Part shown: in pieces, positions 33,470-41,305 of the stretch
Layout: each line of letters opens with the position of its first letter
Position numbering within the stretch: position 1 is the first letter of the stretch
Assembly (NCBI GenBank): GCA_003230015.1
Contig: QIGO01000155.1
Location: 1 to 41,305, forward strand
Source of the DNA: Alphaproteobacteria bacterium
GTDB lineage: Bacteria; Pseudomonadota; Alphaproteobacteria; UBA6615
Reading direction: 5' to 3'
DNA: 41,305 nucleotides
The notes under the pieces: model-generated
What the model was told of the DNA's origin: nothing
Seen by the model: only the letters and a program-made list of their open reading frames with translations
The model's database searches: none
Made by a program: the position numbers and the translations under genes

Positions 33470-33627
33470 ACTTCCGCTGTCTTGCTGTTAGCACGTACAT
33501 TCCTTTCATAACACATGACCTCTACTGCTTTCAGTAGCCAATAGGGCGTTATGTCTATTCCCGAAGCGGTATACGGCTGACTATTACCAGCTCAGGCGCC
33601 GGAAATTGCAGATTACCCAATCTAAGG

Positions 33628-34515
33628 TCACATACCGGGGCCGGTATTGAGCCGGAGGCCGCTGGCATCCACGCAGAACACTTCAATTCGACCATGCTGG
33701 TGTTCGGAGACATAAAGGCGCTTCTCGTTATTGGCGCCGAAAGCAACATTTGTCGGCGCATTTCCGGCCGTGGGGATTCGGGCCGTTACCTCCCCTTCCG
33801 CCGATAGAACCGCCACATTGCCCTCACCATACACCGTGCACCAAAGCCGGCCATCGGAGGAAAACCCCATGCCATCGGGCCCGCGAAACCCGCCGCCCCA
33901 ATCGGTCGACAATACATTGGCAAAAAATTTGCGCGCGCCGAGCACCCGCCCATCTTTGCAGGCATATCGGTACACATTGCCGGTAATCATCTCATTTGCG
34001 TACAGATGACCGTCCGGTCCAAACGCAATGCCATTGGCAAAACGCAATCCGCGGTCAATTGCGCGCGCCGTCTTCTGGGCCAAGTCAATTTCATAAATTC
34101 GACCGTCGAAGTCGGCGCTTGCCCAGTCGGGCCGGATCTCCCCGTTGAGCACCCAATCCGTCATTAACATGCCACTATCGGTCATATAGAGCAGACCGCA
34201 CGAAGAAAAACACAGATCGTTCGGCAGCAAGAATTGCCCAACATCCGACAGGCCAAGAAATGTCTCGACAATGCCGTCCATGGTCACGCGGAGTAGCGCC
34301 GGCGGGCTTGTCTCCGCCACCCACGCAACCCCTTCGCCGTCAATGCAGAGACCATTCGGGCAACCCGTGCGCGCGATGCGCGTCACCGCCGAACCATCGG
34401 CGGCGATATGAGCCACACCGCCCCGGTCGGGCGCCATTTCTACACATAGCCAAGACCCATCAGGGCGCAGACGCGGGGTTTCCGGCGCGCCCAGTCCGTC
34501 TATGAAGATAGCCAT
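33628..34515 (-). CDS. SMP-30/gluconolactonase-family sugar lactonase
   Basis: This ~295-residue six-bladed beta-propeller hydrolase opens sugar 1,4- or 1,5-lactones. Metal-site regions are visible: the early Glu in GLGAPETPRL, Asn in LLPNDLCFSSCGLLYMTDSG, Asn in RFANGIAFGPDGHLYANE and Asp in FRGPDGMGFSSDGRLW. It begins 11 bp after the stop of the aldo/keto reductase, which would make the lactone from a free aldose, so the pair forms two consecutive steps. The track start at 34590 overlaps the reductase gene; ATG 34515 is therefore chosen. The C-terminal codons form a short self-complementary element (ATACCGGGGCCGGTAT). Confidence 0.9.
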   Translation of the reverse strand: MAIFIDGLGAPETPRLRPDGSWLCVEMAPDRGGVAHIAADGSAVTRIARTGCPNGLCIDGEGVAWVAETSPPALLRVTMDGIVETFLGLSDVGQFLLPNDLCFSSCGLLYMTDSGMLMTDWVLNGEIRPDWASADFDGRIYEIDLAQKTARAIDRGLRFANGIAFGPDGHLYANEMITGNVYRYACKDGRVLGARKFFANVLSTDWGGGFRGPDGMGFSSDGRLWCTVYGEGNVAVLSAEGEVTARIPTAGNAPTNVAFGANNEKRLYVSEHQHGRIEVFCVDASGLRLNTGPGM

Positions 34516-34526
34516 TTGCGGTATGC

Positions 34527-35609
34527 CTACGAGTTCAGTGGGATTGGGACATCGCTCGGCAGCAAACCCTGTGCGACAAGGTCCTGCCACAACGCGGCTG
34601 GGATCTGCTCGGTGAACGCGTCGACATTGTCATCGACCTGTGCGGCATCGCGCGGCCCCATCAGTACCGATGCAACCGCGCCATGGTGCAGTGGAAATTG
34701 AATCGCCGCGGCCTTGAGAGACACCCCATGCGCGGCGCATATATTTTGCAAGCTGGCAGCCTTGGCAATGATTTCGGGCGGCGCGGGCACATAGTTGAAA
34801 GTTACGTTCTCTGTCCAAGTGGAGATCGCCGACCGATCGTCGCTGACGCCGCCAATCGATCCGGGCTCTGGGTGTGAAAGAATACCGCTATTATAGACAC
34901 CGCCGACAATCACGGAGACATGATGGCGCAGGCATTTTGGCAGCAGCTCTTGCAGCGCCGATTGATCGAGCAACGAATAGCGTCCGGCCAGCAGAAAGCA
35001 GTCAAACGCGGCACGGTCGATGAACTGCGCGAGCATCTCCCATTGATTCATGCCGCAGCCAATCGCCCCAATGGCCCCTTGGTCCCGTAAGTCCGAAAGC
35101 GCCCGGAACGCTCCGTCGATGGCCTCGTCGGGATGTAGATCCGGGTCGTGAATATGCAGCGCATCAAATCGGTTGAGGCCGGTTCTCGCCAAACTCGCCT
35201 CGACTGAACGCATAACGCCGTCATAACTAAAGTCGAAATACGGGCGCACCGGATCCGTACCTTTGTAAAGCTGCTCGCCTTGCCAGAGCACCATTGTGTC
35301 TTCTCGGCTGGCCAGTGGGCCAGCGTCCTCAGGTCTCAGCAACAGACGCCCAACCTTGGTAGACAGGATATATTCATCGCGCGGTCGCCCGGCCAAAGCA
35401 GCGCCGACATTGCGCTCCGCATTGCCATATCCATAGACCGGCGCGAGATCGAAGAACGAAATTCCGCGCGCGAAGGCACGGTCGACGATTGCCTTCACTT
35501 CGCCCGCCGAGATCGCTTCGTAGAGCCCGCCCAGCGGATTGGTGCCGAGTCCAAGAACCGGAATCTTTAGATCGGTTTTGCCGATTTTTCGGGTATCTGA
35601 AACGCGCAT
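34527..35609 (-). CDS. Aldo/keto reductase (D-threo-aldose/L-fucose dehydrogenase-like)
   Basis: This ~360-residue NAD(P)-dependent (beta/alpha)8 enzyme has the catalytic tetrad in context: Asp and Tyr in FFDLAPVYGYGNAE, Lys in ILSTKVGR and His in ALHIHDPDLHPDEA. The insertion around YFDFSYDGVMRSVEASLARTG and the IHDPD motif are typical of the aldose/L-fucose dehydrogenase and pyridoxal 4-dehydrogenase subgroup rather than the xylose reductases. It probably oxidises a free sugar to its lactone, with the downstream lactonase opening it. ATG 35609 has AGGAGG at ideal spacing, so the track start (35663) is rejected. It begins 35 bp after the sugar transporter ATPase gene. Confidence 0.92.
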   Translation of the reverse strand: MRVSDTRKIGKTDLKIPVLGLGTNPLGGLYEAISAGEVKAIVDRAFARGISFFDLAPVYGYGNAERNVGAALAGRPRDEYILSTKVGRLLLRPEDAGPLASREDTMVLWQGEQLYKGTDPVRPYFDFSYDGVMRSVEASLARTGLNRFDALHIHDPDLHPDEAIDGAFRALSDLRDQGAIGAIGCGMNQWEMLAQFIDRAAFDCFLLAGRYSLLDQSALQELLPKCLRHHVSVIVGGVYNSGILSHPEPGSIGGVSDDRSAISTWTENVTFNYVPAPPEIIAKAASLQNICAAHGVSLKAAAIQFPLHHGAVASVLMGPRDAAQVDDNVDAFTEQIPAALWQDLVAQGLLPSDVPIPLNS

Positions 35610-35643
35610 TGGCGCCTCCTGAGAAGAGTAATTCGATGGCGGA

Positions 35644-37215
35644 CTACGCAACCGCCTCGCCACCGTCCTTTATCAGCCTGTCGGCGACGCGCCCAACATT
35701 GATCGCCTCGAGCAGAACCTGATCGGTCGCCTGCGGCCCCGCGACCTCACCGACCGCCCTGCCCTGATAGAAAACAATTACCCGGTCGCAGACCTGGCTA
35801 AACTCGGTAAGCTCGCTTGAATGAAACAAAAGGATTTTGCCGGCTTGTGCCTGTTGCTCGATAATGCGGTAGATCTCCTTCTTGGCGCCCACATCGACGC
35901 CGCGCGTTGGATCATTCAACAAGATGATCGCGGGGTCGGCTTCGAGCCATTTGCCAATCACCACTTTCTGCTGGTTGCCGCCCGATAGGCTGCCCACCCG
36001 CTGATGGAAACTGTCAAACACCAGACGCAGCGACTCGGCTTGACGCTGCGCGGCCTCGGCCATGGGCGCCTGGGAAAGAATGGAGCCAAACCGCGAAAGT
36101 GCACCCGCGACCACAACATTGAGATTGCTCAGAATATCTTGCTCCAGAGATAGTCCTTCGGTGCGCCGGTCGCCGGGGATGAGGGCAATACCGGCACGAA
36201 CCGCCCCTGGGATCGTGCGCGGGGCGCTCTGGCCATTGGGCAGGTTGATTGTACCCTGGCTCGCACGCGTGCGACCGAACAGCAAATCGAATATCGAAAG
36301 CAGACCGGAGCCATCCAAACCTGCCAGACCGATGGTCTCTCCCTTACGGGCCACAAGATCGAAATCCATCAGATCGGTGCCCAGAGAAACCCCGTCGATG
36401 CGCAAGCACTCATCCTCGTCGGGCGCGCCCGAAACCGGCGTCACGCGGCGCTGAGCGGTTTGGCCGAGATCCTTTTCACCCAACATATCCGTGACAATCG
36501 ACGTCATTGTCACATCGGAACGCGCTTGCTCGGACACCTTGTGGCCGTTGCGAAACACCGTCACCCGATCGGATAGGTCAAGAACTTCCTCGAGCCTATG
36601 GGAGATAAACAGGATGCCCACGCCCTTGTCGCGCAGCTTTCGCACGATAGCGAACAGCCGCGCACTCTCCTGAGCGTTCAACGCCGAGTTCGGCTCGTCG
36701 AGGATGAGTAGGCGCGCATCGATAGCGATTGCCTTGGCAACCTCGACAAGCTGCTGGTCGGCGATGCGCAAATTCCCGATCGGGCGGTCCAGTTGAATAT
36801 CCAGCCCGAGCCCTGACAGCAGCGGCCGCGCCCTGGCCTCCATCGCTTTCCGGTTGACCAAACCGAACCGCTGCGGCTCGCGGCCGACAAATATGTTCGC
36901 CACCGCGTCCAGATCGGGAAACAGCGATAACTCCTGAAAAACAATGGCAATACCGGCGCGATTGGCGTCGGCGACGGATTTGAAGAATACCGGGCGGCCT
37001 TCAAATTCGAAGCTGCCGCTATCGGCCTGCTCGGCACCCGCGACAATTTTCATCAATGTGGATTTGCCGGCGCCATTCTCGCCGCAAACAGCATGGATCT
37101 CGCCGGCGCGAACCTCCAGGTCAACGCCGGCGAGCGCCTGAATACCGCCATACCGCTTCTTGATCCCGCCAAGCCACAGCAGGACAGATGCCTCGCTGGG
37201 CTTGGACGCCATCAT
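35644..37215 (-). CDS. Sugar ABC transporter ATPase (RbsA/MglA/XylG type)
   Basis: This 523-residue fused double ATPase energises a ribose-type sugar importer. The first domain has Walker [11 protein letters not shown]-loop [12 protein letters not shown], a relaxed signature [17 protein letters not shown], Walker [13 protein letters not shown] and H-loop SHRLEEV. The second domain has the usual degenerate P-loop [12 protein letters not shown], a good signature [15 protein letters not shown] and [16 protein letters not shown]. In this family only one of the two sites is generally fully active. It lies between the binding-protein gene (18 bp upstream) and the aldo/keto reductase gene, all on the same strand, indicating one transport and oxidation operon. 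Confidence 0.95.
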   Translation of the reverse strand: MMASKPSEASVLLWLGGIKKRYGGIQALAGVDLEVRAGEIHAVCGENGAGKSTLMKIVAGAEQADSGSFEFEGRPVFFKSVADANRAGIAIVFQELSLFPDLDAVANIFVGREPQRFGLVNRKAMEARARPLLSGLGLDIQLDRPIGNLRIADQQLVEVAKAIAIDARLLILDEPNSALNAQESARLFAIVRKLRDKGVGILFISHRLEEVLDLSDRVTVFRNGHKVSEQARSDVTMTSIVTDMLGEKDLGQTAQRRVTPVSGAPDEDECLRIDGVSLGTDLMDFDLVARKGETIGLAGLDGSGLLSIFDLLFGRTRASQGTINLPNGQSAPRTIPGAVRAGIALIPGDRRTEGLSLEQDILSNLNVVVAGALSRFGSILSQAPMAEAAQRQAESLRLVFDSFHQRVGSLSGGNQQKVVIGKWLEADPAIILLNDPTRGVDVGAKKEIYRIIEQQAQAGKILLFHSSELTEFSQVCDRVIVFYQGRAVGEVAGPQATDQVLLEAINVGRVADRLIKDGGEAVA

Positions 37216-37233
37216 CGGGTTTCCCGCTACCGC

Positions 37234-38310
37234 CTATTGCGCGAGCAAATCGGCGAAGGATTGGACCTTGCTGTCAATATCGGCGAACAGGCTGTCGATC
37301 TCACTGGCATAGAATTCCCGCGTCGGCCCGACACCGCTGGCTAAAGAAGCCTCACGCTCGGTCACTGCCGCTACGTTTTCCGCCGTGATCACTTCGGGCT
37401 GCACATCGATCCACCCACGCGGAACATCTTCGCCGCTGGCGATTTTCTCCAGCATCGCGCGCATGGCGACATAGCCCTGCAGGAAAGGCTTTTGGCCAAC
37501 CGCTACAAGGGCGGTGCCGCTGGCAATACCCGCAAGTCCATCCGGATTGATGCCGATGGACGCGATTTCATAATCGGCACCATCGGCTTCTTTGATACGA
37601 ACAAGACTGGGCAGGTCATTTTCGCAAAAGCCCACATAAGCCAGCCCATCGGGATTGACATCCACGACCGAACGCCATTGCGAGAAATTCTCGGTCTGAT
37701 CGAATTTCACGTCGAACGGCCCCAACACCTCCACATTGGGCAGGCGCTCGGCGACACGCGTCTTGAAGCCGGTGACCCGGGCCTCGATGAGTGCCAGACC
37801 CGGCAGACAAATACCGGTGACAATCTGCCCCGCCGCGCTATCGCCAAGAGCATCGGCGATAACATCGGCCATCACCCTGCCCTGGTCGGCCTGTTTGGGT
37901 GCTGTATGCAAGGATTGCAGGGAAGCCGGCGATTCGACGTCGAAGGTCGAAACAACGACACCGGATTTGACCGCATTGTCGATGGGCCGGATCCAGAAAT
38001 CGGAGGGAAACGCGACCACAACGATGGCGTCGGCACCGGCGAGCACCAGATCCTGGAAAGCCGCGACCTCGGCCGAAACATCGAAGGCGGCTGGCCCACC
38101 GCTGCGAAAATTACCGCCGCACTCGGCGACCGCGGCTTCGGCGCCTTTTACAAGCTGCTGGGTATATGGTCCTTGAAAGTGAACCACGGCCGCGCCGGTC
38201 AGGCCCGAACAATCGAAACTCGTATCCTGTGCAAAGGCGCCGGGTGCCGTGAAGGCAAAACTGGCGCCGAGAGCAACCGTGAGCATTCCGGTTCTTATTC
38301 CACTTGTCAT
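37234..38310 (-). CDS. Periplasmic sugar-binding protein (Peripla_BP_4 type)
   Basis: This 358-residue protein has a signal peptide (MLTVALGASFAFTAPGAFAQ) and a two-lobed ribose-binding-protein-like fold. AFQDLVLAGADAIVVVAFPSDF and DQGRVMADVIADALG are the typical segments of the first lobe, and ASIGINPDGLAGIASGTALVAVGQKPFLQGYVAMRAML those of the second. It should deliver a mono- or small oligosaccharide to the RbsC-like permease. AAGGAA precedes ATG 38310. Unusual features are the two Cys pairs (FDCSG/AECGG and TGICLPG/GFCEND), which could form disulfides. The sugar cannot be deduced from sequence alone. Confidence 0.93.
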   Translation of the reverse strand: MTSGIRTGMLTVALGASFAFTAPGAFAQDTSFDCSGLTGAAVVHFQGPYTQQLVKGAEAAVAECGGNFRSGGPAAFDVSAEVAAFQDLVLAGADAIVVVAFPSDFWIRPIDNAVKSGVVVSTFDVESPASLQSLHTAPKQADQGRVMADVIADALGDSAAGQIVTGICLPGLALIEARVTGFKTRVAERLPNVEVLGPFDVKFDQTENFSQWRSVVDVNPDGLAYVGFCENDLPSLVRIKEADGADYEIASIGINPDGLAGIASGTALVAVGQKPFLQGYVAMRAMLEKIASGEDVPRGWIDVQPEVITAENVAAVTEREASLASGVGPTREFYASEIDSLFADIDSKVQSFADLLAQ

Positions 38311-38337
38311 AGCATTCCTTCCCTTTTGGATGGTTCG

Positions 38338-39339
38338 TTACTTTCCTTGTCGTCTTCTGATTGTCGCGTCTAGCGCCACCGCGGCGATGATCATCACGCC
38401 GGTAACAAAGATGCTCCAATTCGCGGTGATACCGAACTGGACGATGCCGCTGCTAATAACGGCAATGACCAACGCCCCCAACGCCGCGCCGAGCACGGTA
38501 CCCCGGCCGCCCGACAATGCGGTGCCACCGACGATAGCCGCGGTAATCGCCAGCAGCTCAAACCCGGTGCCGAGATTGGGGTCGGCTGTCGAAAAAAAGG
38601 CCAGTGTAAGCATCCCGGAGACCGCACATAGGAACCCCGTGAGCATCAGGGTCTGAATGCGCACGCGGGCGATATTTATCCCACTGAGTTCGGCCGCTTT
38701 TAGATTAGAGCCAATGCAGCGCACCATGAAACCATATCGCGTGCGCCTATAGATGACGCTCAATATGATTGTGAGTGCTGCAAACACCCATATGACCATG
38801 GGTATGCCCAGGGGCGTGCCACCCAACAGCACAAAAAACGGATGTTCGCGAGGCAGGCCGTAGATATAACCGCCGCCGGAAATAATCAGAGTAATGCCCT
38901 TGAAAGCCGACAACGTACCCAAGGTAATTATGATCACCGGGATACCGAATAGCGTCGACAAAATCCCGTTAACAGCGCCAAGCGCCACACCGACGCCAAG
39001 ACAAATGACCACCGATACCCATGGGTCGATACCAAAATTGACCATCAGTATCGCGGCCAAGTTGATGGTGAGTCCATAAATTGAGGCTGTCGAAAGGTCG
39101 ATCTCCCCCATCGATAACTGGAAAACCACACCCAGCGCGATAATGCCGAACCAGGACGCCCGGGCACCGAAATTCGAAAGCGATGCAATCGACAGGAAAT
39201 TGGGCTGAAAGAGCGTTACCACCCCGATCAAAAGCACCAGAACGAGGAAAATCCCTAACTCACCGGCCCCGAGTATTCCGCTTTTGCGGGGCATGTTAAC
39301 GCGCATGGATGCCGGTGAAATGCTCACAGGTTCGCTCAT
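38338..39339 (-). CDS. Sugar ABC transporter permease (RbsC type)
   Basis: This 333-residue inner-membrane permease of the RbsC/XylH family has about nine or ten hydrophobic segments and the family blocks LGVVFQLSMGEIDLSTASIYGL, GIPVIIITLGTLSAFKGI and AITAAIVGGTALSGGRGTVLGAALGAL. With the ATPase and binding protein downstream it forms a complete ribose-type importer. It lies 28 bp upstream of the binding-protein gene. An alternative start is MPRKSGILG, 15 codons in. The preceding 186 bp are AT-rich and may contain the operon promoter. Confidence 0.94.
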   Translation of the reverse strand: MSEPVSISPASMRVNMPRKSGILGAGELGIFLVLVLLIGVVTLFQPNFLSIASLSNFGARASWFGIIALGVVFQLSMGEIDLSTASIYGLTINLAAILMVNFGIDPWVSVVICLGVGVALGAVNGILSTLFGIPVIIITLGTLSAFKGITLIISGGGYIYGLPREHPFFVLLGGTPLGIPMVIWVFAALTIILSVIYRRTRYGFMVRCIGSNLKAAELSGINIARVRIQTLMLTGFLCAVSGMLTLAFFSTADPNLGTGFELLAITAAIVGGTALSGGRGTVLGAALGALVIAVISSGIVQFGITANWSIFVTGVMIIAAVALDATIRRRQGK

Positions 39340-39525
39340 ACCCCACCACGGGAGGCGCCAAAAAACCCTGTGCGCCCTCTATCCGGAGCGATTTTGGCAC
39401 AACTGGTCTCATAGATCAACGTGGCCTTTCACTTCAACTTTCTTTGTATTTCTCCATATTTTATGCCGCAAAGGAGGATTTTCCTGTTTTCTAGGAACAT
39501 TTTGGTCTGATAAGATTTGGGTTTC
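39340..39525. promoter_or_regulatory. AT-rich leader upstream of the sugar importer operon
   Basis: This interval is much more AT-rich than its surroundings. On the minus strand TTGCGG-N17-TACAAA could serve as a promoter reading toward the permease gene, and a T-rich run follows near the gene start. The assignment is tentative; no palindromic operator was found. Confidence 0.35.
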
Positions 39526-40620
39526 TTAGAACGCCCCTGGTCGATCGCGTTTGAGGAATGGTTGGCGGGACCCTTCAGGATTCTGGCAGGGTTGGTCGGT
39601 GGGCGGAAACTTCATCTCACGCAGCTCGATTTGCGACCACTCAATGCTGCACCCCATATGCTGGAATAGGCCGAAACTCGCCGCTTTCGGGCGCGGCAAG
39701 TCCACTGGCAGTGCCCCCGTATCCTCCTCGCAGAGCCAATACCCTGGCTCGGCGGTTTCTGCCGGCCAAATTCTCCAGCGCACCCGCATCCCCTCCGGTT
39801 CCAATGCAGTTTGGTGACGCACGCGATAGAGACGGTTGCGCTCAATTGGAAAAGGCGTTGCCGGATTTGTCGCAATCGCCCACTCCCGCGGGTCGCCGGA
39901 ATGGTCGCCCCAGGCCAAGAAAGATCTGGCGCCGTCGCGCGGGCTCATCGCCGCCATGCCCGCCGAAATCCATCCCACCTTGATGCCGCGCCCTGGCATG
40001 CCTTCGGTCAAACCGGCAAAGAAGTCACTGCATCCCAGCCATTTAGCACCTTGCGTTTCGAGGAACCGGACCGCGTATGTCGCTTCCTGGCTTTGGGCAA
40101 GCGGGCCGATCACAAAAAGCGCATCCGGTGCGACCGGCGCACGTGAGCGGATGACATTGCGGATCGGATCCAAATCGAACACGCCATTGACCGCCTGACC
40201 AATCTCCTGAACGGACCGAGAGATCGTCAGGTCGCGCAGGTCCAGTGGCAAAGAAGGCGGCGTCGGATCCCAGTCATACGCCATGACCCGGCGATGACAG
40301 GTACCATGGGCATCGACCGCCTCGATCGCGATCGTATTTTCACCGGCGCGCAATTCGGGATCATGGGCCGAAAACTCAACGCAAAACTCACCTTGATCCC
40401 GGCACCGCAGCTCAGCGGGCGTATCTTTATAGCCATTGAGCCAGTCCGTATCCCGGTCGATCTGCGCCTCGACATAGAGCGCACGCCAAGGCCCTTGATT
40501 GAGGGAGAACCGGCTGTCGGAAACCGGGAAAGCCGCATCCTCAACCTTGCCGCGTATGGTGATATCGGCAGCTCTATACCTGAATGCCTGACGATCTCCA
40601 TAATCCAGCGCAATGGTCAT
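39526..40620 (-). CDS. Unrecognised protein, probable beta-sandwich (Ig-like plus lectin-like) architecture
   Basis: This ~364-residue protein has no signal peptide and no family I can name with confidence. The N-terminal half contains strand-rich text like RAGENTIAIEAVDAHGTCHRR, reminiscent of Ig/cadherin-like folds. The C-terminal half (YRVRHQTALEPEGMRVRWRIWP, GYWLCEEDTG and a final FGLFQHMGCSIEWSQIEL) resembles concanavalin A/LamG-like or DUF1080-type carbohydrate-binding domains. It precedes the sugar importer operon on the same strand, so a role in handling the same carbohydrate is plausible. The track start is 40785; ATG 40620 is chosen because the coding character begins there, but neither has a clear ribosome site. 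Confidence 0.65.
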   Translation of the reverse strand: MTIALDYGDRQAFRYRAADITIRGKVEDAAFPVSDSRFSLNQGPWRALYVEAQIDRDTDWLNGYKDTPAELRCRDQGEFCVEFSAHDPELRAGENTIAIEAVDAHGTCHRRVMAYDWDPTPPSLPLDLRDLTISRSVQEIGQAVNGVFDLDPIRNVIRSRAPVAPDALFVIGPLAQSQEATYAVRFLETQGAKWLGCSDFFAGLTEGMPGRGIKVGWISAGMAAMSPRDGARSFLAWGDHSGDPREWAIATNPATPFPIERNRLYRVRHQTALEPEGMRVRWRIWPAETAEPGYWLCEEDTGALPVDLPRPKAASFGLFQHMGCSIEWSQIELREMKFPPTDQPCQNPEGSRQPFLKRDRPGAF

Positions 40621-40871
40621 GCCGAGTATCCAGTTTGATCGGAGCCGGGCCCCTTCACCGACCCGGCCAGTGACCATAATATCGGTATGACAAGTGCACG
40701 CAATACAGATCGGCGTGAGCGACCACCGCTGACGAAAGCATTTTCCCAAAAGCGCGACATCGCCGTGCCTATCGTCCGACAGCATCTGTCAAGTGTCACG
40801 CTGACCTTGACAGACCGATAACGACAATACCAAGTAGCGCGGAGCAACCGAAAGAGTGCGGCCGGCAGATC
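40621..40871. promoter_or_regulatory. Divergent intergenic region before the MBL-fold gene
   Basis: These ~250 bp separate the lectin-like gene (minus) from the MBL hydrolase (plus) and should hold both promoters. TGTCAAGTGTCACGCTGACCTTGACAG near 40787-40813 contains partly symmetrical TTGACA/TGTCAA arms and could be an operator or promoter. This is tentative. Confidence 0.35.
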
Positions 40872-41305
40872 ATGATAGAGCCCATCGTTACGGATTTATT
40901 TCTTGCCCACCAACGGGTTGTCGAGGGTAAGAACGCAATCCTTATATCTCCCGAAGGCATAGCACTGGCGGTCGACACCGGAATCGAGCCCCATGAAGGC
41001 GCCGAGATGTTTGCCTTCATTCGTGCTGCGGGTGCCAATGATATTACCCTTTGCATAACGCACCACCACGGCGATCATGTGCTTGGCAGCGGCGCCTTCA
41101 GAGGCCTGCCGGTTGTCGCGCACGAACTTGTTGTACCGGCGATGCGTCAAAATCTGCCGCGCTACGCAAAAACCCTGGACCTGTCGATCGATGAAGTCAC
41201 GCAATCCCTGGCGTGGCCCACCAAGACATACAAGAAGACGGCGACAATCGAAGTCGGCCGATATTCGGTTCACCTTTCCCATGCGCCCGGTCACAGCGCC
41301 GATTC
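40872..41305 (+). CDS. MBL-fold metallo-hydrolase (partial)
   Basis: The first ~144 residues of a metallo-beta-lactamase-fold hydrolase are present; the gene runs off the right edge and so is missing from the ORF track as a plus-strand gene. The metal-binding motif THHHGDHVLGSGAF (HxHxDH) is clear, preceded by the usual first strands (NAILISPEGIALAVDTGIEP). The next metal-ligand His is seen in LSHAPGHSADS at the window end. The superfamily includes lactonases, glyoxalases, phosphodiesterases and sulfatases, so the substrate is unknown; next to a sugar operon a lactonase-like role is possible. The start ATG 40872 has only a weak ribosome site. Confidence 0.88.
   Translation, partial: MIEPIVTDLFLAHQRVVEGKNAILISPEGIALAVDTGIEPHEGAEMFAFIRAAGANDITLCITHHHGDHVLGSGAFRGLPVVAHELVVPAMRQNLPRYAKTLDLSIDEVTQSLAWPTKTYKKTATIEVGRYSVHLSHAPGHSAD

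Noticed and set aside
1-41305. CRISPR arrays, tRNA/rRNA genes and prophage genes
   Set aside because: No regularly spaced repeats, no cloverleaf-like sequences and no phage structural genes were recognised by eye.

Overview
The window is GC-rich (about 60%) with dense, operon-like gene packing. Its gene families (NanR/FadR-type regulators, family-5 and sugar ABC importers, DsbD/TlpA thiol proteins, CtaG) and a dispersed palindromic repeat of a type common in alphaproteobacteria suggest an alphaproteobacterium, perhaps a Rhodospirillales-like or uncultured marine/soil lineage. The taxonomy is inferred; no rRNA or tRNA gene was seen.

Left edge (1-3.8 kb): a truncated livH permease gene leaves the window. 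A structured ~420 bp control region follows. Next come two convergent genes of the PEP-hydrolase/TIM-barrel family: a small divergent stand-alone barrel on +, and on - a large regulator made of TIM barrel, degenerate sigma-54-type AAA domain and Fis-type HTH.

Envelope redox and metal block (3.8-17.9 kb): a c-type cytochrome, two tandem TlpA-like thioredoxins (one with CTGS instead of CGPC), a large DsbD/ScsB-like transmembrane electron conduit, a DsbE/CcmG-like protein, a third TlpA-like protein and two DUF3179 genes. The second DUF3179 gene is frameshifted by a perfect 11-bp tandem duplication. Then comes a pbr/cad-like metal module (lspA, MerR regulator, HMA P-type ATPase with a typical 19-bp-spacer MerR promoter), a DUF411 protein, a CtaG-like oxidase assembly factor and an orphan EF-hand protein. 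The plausible common theme is periplasmic thiol redox balance, cytochrome/copper maturation and metal detoxification.

Carbohydrate block (17.9-41.3 kb): a family-5 ABC importer operon with its own GntR regulator, divergent from kdgD (5-dehydro-4-deoxyglucarate dehydratase). Beyond it lies a decayed patch holding a second family-5 binding protein, broken by a nonsense codon, a frameshift and a truncated IS3-family element. Then follow a PhyH-type dioxygenase, two NanR-like regulators, an alpha/beta hydrolase, an Ldh-family dehydrogenase, an SMP-30 lactonase, an aldo/keto reductase, a ribose-type ABC importer (ATPase, binding protein, permease), an unrecognised probable beta-sandwich protein and a truncated MBL-fold hydrolase. 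The lactonase, aldose dehydrogenase-like reductase, sugar importer and kdgD fit oxidative, non-phosphorylating sugar or sugar-acid catabolism; the actual substrate cannot be read from the sequence.
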